Assembly: GCF_024498955.1 (NCBI RefSeq)
Contig: NZ_CP093311.1
Location: forward strand, 2,542,001 to 2,606,000
DNA length: 64,000 nucleotides
Reading direction: 5' to 3'
Source: Thermomonas paludicola
Lineage (GTDB): Bacteria > Pseudomonadota > Gammaproteobacteria > Xanthomonadales > Xanthomonadaceae
Part shown: in pieces, positions 17,088 to 24,465 of the stretch
Position numbering within the stretch: position 1 is the stretch's first letter
Layout of the letters: every line of letters starts with the position of its first letter
The notes under the pieces: model-generated
What the model saw: the letters and a program-made list of their open reading frames with translations, nothing else
What the model was told of the DNA's origin: nothing
Database searches by the model: none
Translations under genes and position numbers: made by a program

Positions 17088-20027
17088 TCAGTACTCCACG
17101 CTGACCGACACGCCAGTGGATTTCTTCACGCCATACAGGCTGACATAGACATAGCCCGCCGGAGGATAGTTCACCACGACGGATTCATTGTTGCCGGCAT
17201 TGGTCGAGCGATAGTTGTGATAATCGCGAGTCGCCCAGCTGCCCAGCGTATTGACGTAAAGATCGGCATTGCCGGTTCCGCCCTTCACGGTGATGCGCAT
17301 GGACGAAATGCCGCTGGGAACATACACATACATGTACGCGTAATCGTTTGCTGCCACCGTGATGTTGCTGCGAACGCAATTGCGCCCCAGCGCCTGCGAC
17401 GGGGCCGGGCATTCCGGCAAGCTTCCCCCGCCCGAGGTCACGGTGACAGTGCGCTGCACGGTTGCTGTCGCGCCGGCATTGTCGGTCACCTTCAATTGCA
17501 CGGAATACGTCCCTGCGCTGGCATAGGCATGAGACGGATTGGCCGAGGTCGACGTGCCGCCGTCACCGAACGTCCAGGCGCGCGAAACAATGCTCCCGTC
17601 CGGATCGGTCGATCCATCGGTGAACTGCACCGCGAGACCACTGGCCGACGACGTGAAGCTGGCAACCGGCGGCTTGTTGGTCGACGAGGATGTCACCGTC
17701 ACTTGCTTGGTGATGGTTGCCGTTGCACCGCGATCGTCGGTGACTTTCAGCACCACCGCGTAGGTTCCTGCGCTGGCATAGGCATGAGACGGGTTGGCCG
17801 AGACCGACGTGCCGCCGTCACCGAACGTCCAGGCGCGCGAAACAATGCTCCCGTCCGGATCGGTCGATCCATCGGTGAACTGCACCGCGAGACCACTGGC
17901 CGACGACGTGAAGCTGGCCACCGGCGGCTTGTTGGTTGTCCCACCGCAGCCACTGCCACCCGGCTGGGCCACGCAAGGCAGCCAAGCGCGGAAGTCCGCA
18001 TCGTTGCTTGTCCCGATGCTGCGCATGAAATTGCCATAGCCGGTGTAGTTGCCGGGACGGGTGTAGCCCATGATCGAGTTCACCTGCGATGGCTGGCGTT
18101 CCATCATGTAGCGCACCGCCAGATAACCCCAGTTGTAGATCCGGGTCTGACCGCTGTTGTAATCATTCGCCTGGATCGCACTGAGGCTGTAAGTCGCCTT
18201 GGCGGCCTCATTCTGCGCGTCCGTATACGCGAGGTTCCGGTACGAATACGACATGTATTCGGCGAAACCTTCGATCCACCACACCGTGGGCTGCGTCAGG
18301 TAGGCGTTGAAGTCGCCATACATGTCGAAACGGCCATCGAGGTAGTGAATGTATTCATGCGTAAGGTTCCAGATTTCGAACGTCGGCCTCACCCACTCGG
18401 CCTCATACGCGATGAACCGACCCTGGTTGCCGACCACCGATGGGTCGCCTTCCAGATACATGCCGCCGTTGTTGGTGTCGATGCCGAAGATGGCCCCCGC
18501 ATAGGTACCGTAGTCGGTGCTGCTGTTGAATATCACCATCTCAAGATTGGTGTTGTTGTCGTTCGCCACCGGCACGCGCCCGGTGTTCATCAGGTTGTGG
18601 AAGTAGCTTTCTTCGCCGCCAACAATGCTGCAGGTATTGGCCAGTTCGGACGACGTCATCTGCTGCGCGCGGAGCGTGAGCGTCGAACTGCAGGTGTAGC
18701 GGATCGGGAGCGCCGCGGATTCCACGGTGGCCTTGAAGTTGCAGAGCCCGTAATAACTGCAATTGGCGGAATCGTAGTAGTCCACCATCTCGCCAAGCCC
18801 CACCCACAGCGGCGCAGTCACGCCGGTGACCGACGACCGATCGACCAACGCCTTCACCCGCGAACTTGCAAGGCTCTTGAGCGAACCGGTGTATTGCAGG
18901 AAGCGCCCCAGCTCACGCCCGGAGTTGCTGACCAGGTAGTCGTTGGTGCCTCCCATCATGTTGAAGTTGCGATTGGCGAACCCGTACAGCGTATCGATGA
19001 TCGAGTTGTCGGATTGCACCAGCTGCTGGAAGTCCGTGTTCTGATGCCCCCGGAACAGGACCGTGAAGGTGTTGTTGACTGCGGAAAGCATCCAGAAGTA
19101 GGCATCGTAGCTGCTGTTGTAACCATCCAGCAGACGCTTGACCACCGGCATGTAGCGTGCATTTTCAGCACTGCTGTCGATGAGGGTGACGTATTCCGCG
19201 AGAACTTCTCCGTGCACATCGTTCACAAGCCCGAAGTTTGCATTGTTCGCGAATGCATCCAATGCCGGCCGGATCGCATTGCGCAACGTGGCTCCGTAAC
19301 TGCCGACCGCCGGGTCGTAGAACTGCACGTAATAGCCCGCGCGCAGGAACAGGATGAGTTGCAGCGCGCCATCGCGATTGGTGCCGTCGTAGCGGCCAGC
19401 CACCGTCGTCAGTCCGCTGGCGATCGTGGCCATTTTGGTTTCGGAGAACGTATTGGCGGCGATGCTGCCAGACAGCCCGAACAAGTCATTGATGCAACTG
19501 GTAGGCGCGCTGGTGACCGCGGTCACCAGCGCTTGTCCGCTGAGGCTTGCGAACTGGGTGCTGCTGCAGCTGGCCGCCGCCGTTTCACGCGCCCCCCTGT
19601 TCACGGCGATGGACGGCCGCTTCAGGACGTTCTTTCGCACGTCGGTCGCGTCGAATCCGGAACCCACCCAGCGGCTCATCGGCGCTTGCTGCGGCATTCG
19701 CTGCGATGCGTCAAGTTGTCGTTGCTGCACGTGGCGGCCGAAAATCTGCTGCTCGGTCTGCGGCGATTTCTCGATCGAGAGCGCTCTTGCCAGACTCCGC
19801 TGCGCATTGGTTCCAGACCGCAGCAGCGGGCTTCTGCGCTGTTCCGAACCGGCATGCGCCGGGGAACCGGGGCGCTGTACTGCTGACGCAGTCGCACCCG
19901 GGTCTGACGCGTGCTGGGGATGCCAGCTGGCAAGACTCTGACTTGCATACGCCATCACGCTGGCAAGTGCGGCAACGCCACCGATGGTTGCCCATCGGCT
20001 GGCACGGTTCTTGGGTAGTAATCGCAT
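17088..20027 (-). CDS. Secreted M9 collagenase with two PKD domains and a PPC domain
   Basis: The product is 979 residues. An N-terminal hydrophobic segment (ATIGGVAALASVMAYASQSL) serves as export signal and is followed by a low-complexity propeptide-like stretch to about residue 150. The M9 peptidase unit carries the zinc motif HEYIH (His557, Glu558, His561) within LTHEYIHYLDGRFDMYGDF. Then comes WWIEGFAEYMS, supplying the third ligand (Glu586 or Glu590), which is very close to the Vibrio-type M9A collagenase pattern. Two PKD domains (about 698-775 and 783-862) carry nearly identical DNA. A C-terminal pre-peptidase (PPC) collagen-binding-like domain has GGTGNADLYVNTLGSW. The family cleaves native collagen extracellularly. 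It is divergent from the GntR regulator. Confidence 0.93.
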   Translation of the reverse strand: MRLLPKNRASRWATIGGVAALASVMAYASQSLASWHPQHASDPGATASAVQRPGSPAHAGSEQRRSPLLRSGTNAQRSLARALSIEKSPQTEQQIFGRHVQQRQLDASQRMPQQAPMSRWVGSGFDATDVRKNVLKRPSIAVNRGARETAAASCSSTQFASLSGQALVTAVTSAPTSCINDLFGLSGSIAANTFSETKMATIASGLTTVAGRYDGTNRDGALQLILFLRAGYYVQFYDPAVGSYGATLRNAIRPALDAFANNANFGLVNDVHGEVLAEYVTLIDSSAENARYMPVVKRLLDGYNSSYDAYFWMLSAVNNTFTVLFRGHQNTDFQQLVQSDNSIIDTLYGFANRNFNMMGGTNDYLVSNSGRELGRFLQYTGSLKSLASSRVKALVDRSSVTGVTAPLWVGLGEMVDYYDSANCSYYGLCNFKATVESAALPIRYTCSSTLTLRAQQMTSSELANTCSIVGGEESYFHNLMNTGRVPVANDNNTNLEMVIFNSSTDYGTYAGAIFGIDTNNGGMYLEGDPSVVGNQGRFIAYEAEWVRPTFEIWNLTHEYIHYLDGRFDMYGDFNAYLTQPTVWWIEGFAEYMSYSYRNLAYTDAQNEAAKATYSLSAIQANDYNSGQTRIYNWGYLAVRYMMERQPSQVNSIMGYTRPGNYTGYGNFMRSIGTSNDADFRAWLPCVAQPGGSGCGGTTNKPPVASFTSSASGLAVQFTDGSTDPDGSIVSRAWTFGDGGTSVSANPSHAYASAGTYAVVLKVTDDRGATATITKQVTVTSSSTNKPPVASFTSSASGLAVQFTDGSTDPDGSIVSRAWTFGDGGTSTSANPSHAYASAGTYSVQLKVTDNAGATATVQRTVTVTSGGGSLPECPAPSQALGRNCVRSNITVAANDYAYMYVYVPSGISSMRITVKGGTGNADLYVNTLGSWATRDYHNYRSTNAGNNESVVVNYPPAGYVYVSLYGVKKSTGVSVSVEY
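17512..17681. repeat. PKD-coding direct repeat, copy 1
   Basis: This 170-base segment inside the collagenase gene is repeated at 17767-17936, offset 255 bases, with only a handful of differences. It encodes the PKD core with WTFGDGG and NPSHAYASAGTY. Such identity suggests recent duplication or ongoing gene conversion. Confidence 0.9.
17767..17936. repeat. PKD-coding direct repeat, copy 2
   Basis: This is the partner of the repeat at 17512-17681. It encodes the more N-terminal of the two PKD domains because the gene runs leftward. Confidence 0.9.
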
Positions 20028-20247
20028 GACTGTTCTCCGTAGGTGGGTGATACGGCCTCATGGCCTCAATCAACAGCGCAGCTCCCGCGCACTGTCGTGG
20101 CATGTCCCGGCAGGCGCTGCCCCCGGTTGAAACGAACGGAACTGCCGCCGAAGCACGACCGACACCAATTCCCCAGTTCAAGAACGAGCGCGGCGCATGG
20201 CCAGACCCAGCCCCCTGCTGGGTCACCCGACTCCTGATCGGCTAACA

Positions 20248-20266
20248 TATACGGTATACGGTAGAC
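20248..20266. promoter_or_regulatory. Candidate GntR operator between collagenase and gntR
   Basis: Two abutting TATACGG units (20248-20261) followed by TAGAC create the imperfect palindrome ACGGTATACGGT at 20251-20262. A GTATAC core fits the short GT-N-AC palindromes bound by FadR-type GntR regulators. It lies about 50 bases before the gntR start and 220 bases before the collagenase start, in an otherwise GC-rich spacer. Confidence 0.5.
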
Positions 20267-20317
20267 AAAAAAGAACCGCTCGTCGGAAATGCTTGGCGAG
20301 CAACTCATCGACTCAAC

Positions 20318-21004
20318 ATGGCGAGCCAGTACACTAGCCAGATGCGTGTCATCAGTCGCAGCCTTGCAGATCAAGCCTTTGAAATCGTCCGGGAACGCAT
20401 CGTTTCGGCCGAGATCCCGCCGCTTTCTTCGATTCGGCAAGACGCGCTGGCCGGCGAACTTGGCATCAGCAAAATCCCGCTGCGCGAAGCGCTCACTCGA
20501 CTGGAACAGAACGGGCTGCTTCGCTCGTCACCGAACAAGGGTTTCATCGTTCCTGCACTGAGCCCGGGCGAAGCCGAGGAGATTTTCGAACTCAGATTGC
20601 GACTGGAGCCCGATGCCGCCGCCCGCGCCTGCGCCAAGACCAATGACGCGCAGCGACGCGCAGCCACCGAGGCACACGCACGCCTGGAAGCGGTGGCTGG
20701 CGCCAACATGCGCGAAATCGCGGGCTGCCACCGCCAATTCCACCTGGCACTGGTGGCGTCGGACAGCCATTTGCTCACCATGCGCCTGCTCGAACGGCTG
20801 CACGCGCTTGCAGATCGCTACGTCTGTTTCCATTTGCAGCAACGCAGCCACCAACGGCGCGCCCGTGGCGAACACCGCGCATTGCTCGATGCCTGGCTCG
20901 CACGGGATGCGGATCGGGTACGGCAGCTGCTGGAAAAGCATCTTTCGACAACGCTGAAGGATCTTCGCGCGCAACTTGCAGGCACTACTCCAGCCGCAAC
21001 ATGA
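20318..21004 (+). CDS. GntR-family regulator, FCD (FadR/VanR) type
   Basis: The product is 228 residues. An N-terminal winged helix runs from about 12 to 75, with QAFEIVRERIVSAEIPPLSS and LGISKIPLREALTRLEQNGL; the latter is the GntR recognition-helix signature. A C-terminal all-helical FCD effector domain has EIFELRLRLEPDAAARAC, the conserved FHLALVASD and a final EHRALLDAWLARD metal/ligand region. FCD regulators usually respond to organic or amino acids. It is divergent from the collagenase gene and points toward the convergent TauE-phospho-lyase-kinase series. It is therefore a candidate controller of collagenase or of amino-acid catabolism here. An alternative start is the ATG at 20342. 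Confidence 0.9.
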   Translation: MASQYTSQMRVISRSLADQAFEIVRERIVSAEIPPLSSIRQDALAGELGISKIPLREALTRLEQNGLLRSSPNKGFIVPALSPGEAEEIFELRLRLEPDAAARACAKTNDAQRRAATEAHARLEAVAGANMREIAGCHRQFHLALVASDSHLLTMRLLERLHALADRYVCFHLQQRSHQRRARGEHRALLDAWLARDADRVRQLLEKHLSTTLKDLRAQLAGTTPAAT

Positions 21005-21225
21005 CGCGACAGCGGCGCGCAACTCGCTCCGGTCTCACCGCCAACAACACGGCCCCTCGATTCCGATCCGGCATCTGTAGTTTCGGCGAATGCCTGCGAA
21101 GAGATCGAATCCTGTACGGCGGGATGCCATCGACCAATTCCTTCGAACGGCTCACACCGGCGCCGGGACGGCGAGCAGGCGCCGTCGCTGATCGACAGGC
21201 GCCGGCGGAACAATCATCTGCGGCA

Positions 21226-22104
21226 TCAGCCTGGCAGATCCGCGCTGGCGGCTTTCCTGCGGCCGGCGGCCGACCGCAGCAGCAGTGCGGCGGCATACAG
21301 CACGACCACCACCACACCCCAGCGCAGGGTCTCCAGCGGTAGCGACTTGATCACGTACGCTGCCAGCAAGACCGCAGGAATACCGCCAAGCGCAAGGCCG
21401 AGCACGACGCGCAGGTCAATGCGATTGCCGCGCATGAAACGCCACCCGCTTATCGGCATCAGGAACGCGCAACTTCCCATCATCACCGGGAACGCCGCGG
21501 TCGGATTGAGTCCCATCAGGCTGAGCAGGATCAAGGACGGCGCGTACAGGCCTATCCCGAATGCCATCAGCGCACCCAGCACGAAGTGCGCCAGAACCGC
21601 CACCCAGAAAAGCGGCCTGCCCAAGGCCAAGGCGTTGCCACCGGCAGGCAACATCCCCATATTGGCCAGCGCATACAGCACGGCCGCCATCAGCATGGCA
21701 AATCCAACTGCCACCTGGACGGTACGCAGCGGCACCCGCCCGACCAGCCGGACCCCGAACGTCGCGCCCATCACGGCCGACGCGATGCACGCCACCATGA
21801 GCAGGGCATCGACCCGGATCAAGCCGATGAAGATCAGCGCCTGCACCACGGTGGGCAGCGCATGCCCGCTATTCAGGGTCGCCGGGAGGAAATCATCCGG
21901 CACCAGCCTGCGCAACTTCAGCCAGGCCGTGGTGGGCGCGAACGAGCCGATGCCGAGGGTGTCGAAGAAATTGGTCACGGCCCCGACCAGAACGGCCTCG
22001 CCCTTCGGGCGCAACTCGCCTCGTCGCCTCGCTGTGGACACCAGCACCACGACGTAGGCGAGTCCGAGCAGCGACAGCAATCCCAGCAAGAGCGCTACCA
22101 CCAT
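21226..22104 (-). CDS. TauE/SafE-family membrane permease
   Basis: The product has 292 residues and eight or nine hydrophobic segments. The TauE/SafE family half-repeats are visible: VGAVTNFFDTLGIGSFAPTT in the first half and GLYAPSLILLSLMGLNPTAA in the second, with VMMGSCAFLMPISGW. Family members move small anions such as sulfite, sulfoacetate or other carboxylates and sulfonates, in either direction. The start is 46 bases downstream of the phospho-lyase stop, so it is probably the last gene of the hydroxylysine-type operon. A role in moving a catabolic substrate or product is inferred from that context only. Confidence 0.82.
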   Translation of the reverse strand: MVVALLLGLLSLLGLAYVVVLVSTARRRGELRPKGEAVLVGAVTNFFDTLGIGSFAPTTAWLKLRRLVPDDFLPATLNSGHALPTVVQALIFIGLIRVDALLMVACIASAVMGATFGVRLVGRVPLRTVQVAVGFAMLMAAVLYALANMGMLPAGGNALALGRPLFWVAVLAHFVLGALMAFGIGLYAPSLILLSLMGLNPTAAFPVMMGSCAFLMPISGWRFMRGNRIDLRVVLGLALGGIPAVLLAAYVIKSLPLETLRWGVVVVVLYAAALLLRSAAGRRKAASADLPG

Positions 22105-22150
22105 GCGATTTCTCCGTTGAACAGCGGGTCACCCAGTGCGGGCGTGTTCA

Positions 22151-23449
22151 CTACATCGAAGCCAGCACATCGTCCAATGCGGACAGGAATATCGCGGCCT
22201 GCTCCGCTGACAAAACAATCGGTGGCTTGATCTTCAGGACGTTGTCCAGCGGACCGTCGGTGGACAGCAGAATTCCCCGCATCTTCATCCGCTCCACGAT
22301 CTCGTTCGCCTCCCGCGTGGCGGGTGCCTGCGTCGCCCGATCCAGCACCAGTTCCGCGCCGATGAACAAGCCGGCGCCACGCGCGTCGCCGATCAGGGCG
22401 TGCCGTTCCTGCAGCCGGTGGAGGCCATCCATCAGGTACGCGCCGACGGCGTCCGCGTTCTGGCGAAGGTTTTCGCGTTCGATGGCGTCCAGAACCGCCA
22501 GGCCGATTGCGCAGGAGACGGGGTTGCCCGCATAGGTATTGAAATACTCCATGCCGGTGATGAACGAATCGGCGATCTCCCGCCGCGCCACCACCGCGCC
22601 GACCGGATGTCCATTCCCCATCGGCTTGCCCAGCGTGACGATGTCCGGCACCACGCCTTGCCGCTGGAAGGCCCACCAGTGCGACCCCACGCGACCAAAG
22701 CCCACCTGCACTTCGTCAGCCACGCATACACCGCCTGCGGCGCGCACACGCGCGTAGGCATCCGCCAGATAGCCATCAGGCAGGACGATCTGCCCACCGC
22801 AACCCAATATCGATTCGCAGTAGAACGCCGCGAGCTTGCCGCCACGCGCATGAATGGCATCGATCGCCCCCGCGATGGCAGCCGAATAGTGGGCACCCGG
22901 CCCACCCGCGGCAGCCCGGTGTGCCCCCCGATAGCAATCAGGCATCGGGATCACCTGGACATGGTCGGCGCGTCCCGCCCCGCCCTTGCCATTGAACTTG
23001 TACGGGCTCAGTTCGATCATCGACGGCGAGTGCCCGTGATAGGCGTGATCCAGCACGATCACGTCACGGGCGCCGGCATGCGCACGCGCCAAGCGCAGTG
23101 CCAGGTCATTGGCCTCGGTGCCGGAGTTGGTCAAGAACACCACGCACAGCTCCGGCGGAAACGTCGCCAGAAGTGCCTGCGCGTAATCGACCATGTGGTC
23201 GTGCAGGTAGCGCGTATTGGTGTTGAGCAAGGCCATCTGGCGTTGCCCGGCTTGCACCACATCCGGATGGCAGTGCCCGACGTGGCAGACGTTGTTGACC
23301 ATGTCCAGATAGCCGCGCCCATCCTCGTCGAACAGGTACGCACCGGCCCCGCGCACGATCTTCAGCGGTTCGCGGTAAGCCACGCTCAGCGTCGGGTTCA
23401 GATGCGCGCGGCGCAATGCGAGCAGGTCTTCGGGGGGGCGTGTTGGCAT
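22151..23449 (-). CDS. PLP phospho-lyase, PHYKPL/ETNPPL type (class III aminotransferase fold)
   Basis: The product is 432 residues. The motif [16 protein letters not shown] near residue 50 and the PLP-lysine segment [16 protein letters not shown] (Lys275) are characteristic of the AGXT2L1/AGXT2L2 branch, not of GABA or ornithine transaminases. [17 protein letters not shown] is the PLP-Asp block. That branch contains ethanolamine-phosphate phospho-lyase and 5-phosphohydroxy-L-lysine phospho-lyase, which eliminate phosphate and ammonia. The gene directly follows a kinase of the HYKK family, so the pair would convert hydroxylysine to 2-aminoadipate semialdehyde. Phosphoethanolamine is the main alternative substrate. 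The start at 23449 gives the family length. Confidence 0.85.
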   Translation of the reverse strand: MPTRPPEDLLALRRAHLNPTLSVAYREPLKIVRGAGAYLFDEDGRGYLDMVNNVCHVGHCHPDVVQAGQRQMALLNTNTRYLHDHMVDYAQALLATFPPELCVVFLTNSGTEANDLALRLARAHAGARDVIVLDHAYHGHSPSMIELSPYKFNGKGGAGRADHVQVIPMPDCYRGAHRAAAGGPGAHYSAAIAGAIDAIHARGGKLAAFYCESILGCGGQIVLPDGYLADAYARVRAAGGVCVADEVQVGFGRVGSHWWAFQRQGVVPDIVTLGKPMGNGHPVGAVVARREIADSFITGMEYFNTYAGNPVSCAIGLAVLDAIERENLRQNADAVGAYLMDGLHRLQERHALIGDARGAGLFIGAELVLDRATQAPATREANEIVERMKMRGILLSTDGPLDNVLKIKPPIVLSAEQAAIFLSALDDVLASM

Positions 23450-23487
23450 GTGATGGCAGGCAAATGCGGGCAGGAAGGGTGGCGTTG

Positions 23488-24465
23488 TCAGCCGAGCTGG
23501 CACAGCAGCGCGCGCAGCGCGCGCTGGGACACCAGGATGTAATCATTGTCGGGATCCAGGCGATGCGCGCGCGCCGCCATGAGGATGCTCTGGCAGAGGC
23601 GGGCACGGATGAAGTCCGGCAGCGCCTCCCGCTCTTCACGCAGCAACGGGGAAACCGACGCGTAGCCGGCAATCACCTCGTCCATCAGCAGCTGCGGGGC
23701 CGGCTTGTCCTGGACCGCATAGACGCAGGCGACCGCAAGATCGGCCAGGCGGAAGCCGTGGCACATGTCGCCGAAATCGATGATGGCGTGAACCGCGTTG
23801 CGCTGGCGATCGACAATGAGGTTGTAGTCGTTGGCGTCGTTGTGGATCACCTGCTGCGGCAAGGCCTTCCGCCATGCCGGCAGGCGCTCGGCGAAGACAT
23901 CGACGCCCGCCTGCACCCGCTGTCGCAACGCCGGATCGCCGACCAGTGCGACGGCGTCGCGCAAATCCGGAAGCACGGTCAGGTTCCAGTCCTTGTGCCG
24001 AAGTGCCGCAGGGTGGCGGAAACCGGACAGGCCGATCGCCAGCCGCGCCACCTGCTCGCCGATGCTGCGTGCAAGGGTCGCATCAACGGGGACCTCGGCC
24101 AGCAACGGTCCGTCGATGAAATCGATCAGCCGCGCATGCGCGACCCTGCCATCGTCAAGCCGCAGGGGCAGCATCGGCTCCCCTTTCAGGGCTGGCCGCA
24201 GGCGGGGCGTGCGCGCACGGCAGCGCACGCGCTGGAGGTGCAACAGGGCCTGGTTCTCGAAATCCAGCAGGTCTTCAGACCAGTGGGGGTTGGCGATCTT
24301 GAGGACGAAATCCCCCGCTGCGCACCGTACTCGACGATTGTGATCGACATACGAAGGCAATGGCGACAGCGTGCCCTGCAAGCCCCACGCATGCCGCACC
24401 AGTGCTGCCAGCGCGGCATCATCCGGCGGTGACCAGCCGCCGGGCTGGTCATCCACGCGATCCAC
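23488..24465 (-). CDS. APH-fold phosphotransferase, hydroxylysine-kinase-like
   Basis: The product has 325 residues of the aminoglycoside/choline kinase fold. Visible parts are the nucleotide-site Lys in [10 protein letters not shown] (Lys56), the catalytic loop [13 protein letters not shown] (Asp210, Asn215) and the metal-binding IIDFGDM (Asp230). Bacterial and animal hydroxylysine kinases (HYKK/AGPHD1) share this layout and commonly neighbour or fuse to an AGXT2L-type phospho-lyase, exactly as found 38 bases downstream here. It overlaps the upstream S9 peptidase gene by 17 bases, pointing to translational coupling. The expected reaction is GTP-dependent phosphorylation of 5-hydroxy-L-lysine. 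An amino-alcohol kinase is the alternative, and an antibiotic-resistance function is unlikely. Confidence 0.8.
   Translation of the reverse strand: MDRVDDQPGGWSPPDDAALAALVRHAWGLQGTLSPLPSYVDHNRRVRCAAGDFVLKIANPHWSEDLLDFENQALLHLQRVRCRARTPRLRPALKGEPMLPLRLDDGRVAHARLIDFIDGPLLAEVPVDATLARSIGEQVARLAIGLSGFRHPAALRHKDWNLTVLPDLRDAVALVGDPALRQRVQAGVDVFAERLPAWRKALPQQVIHNDANDYNLIVDRQRNAVHAIIDFGDMCHGFRLADLAVACVYAVQDKPAPQLLMDEVIAGYASVSPLLREEREALPDFIRARLCQSILMAARAHRLDPDNDYILVSQRALRALLCQLG

Noticed and set aside
16926..19886. A 986-codon open frame antisense to the collagenase
   Set aside because: It spans the whole collagenase gene and its translation is biased and motif-free. The sense strand has the complete M9, PKD and PPC architecture.
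21005..21225. Possible small gene or RNA between gntR and the TauE gene
   Set aside because: Short open frames exist but have no ribosome-binding site or family features, and no tRNA-like fold or terminator was visible. The 221 bases look like ordinary spacer between convergent genes.
23488..24465. An aminoglycoside-resistance phosphotransferase
   Set aside because: The fold is shared, but the overlap with a peptidase gene and adjacency to an AGXT2L-type lyase point to amino-acid catabolism. There are no mobile elements nearby.
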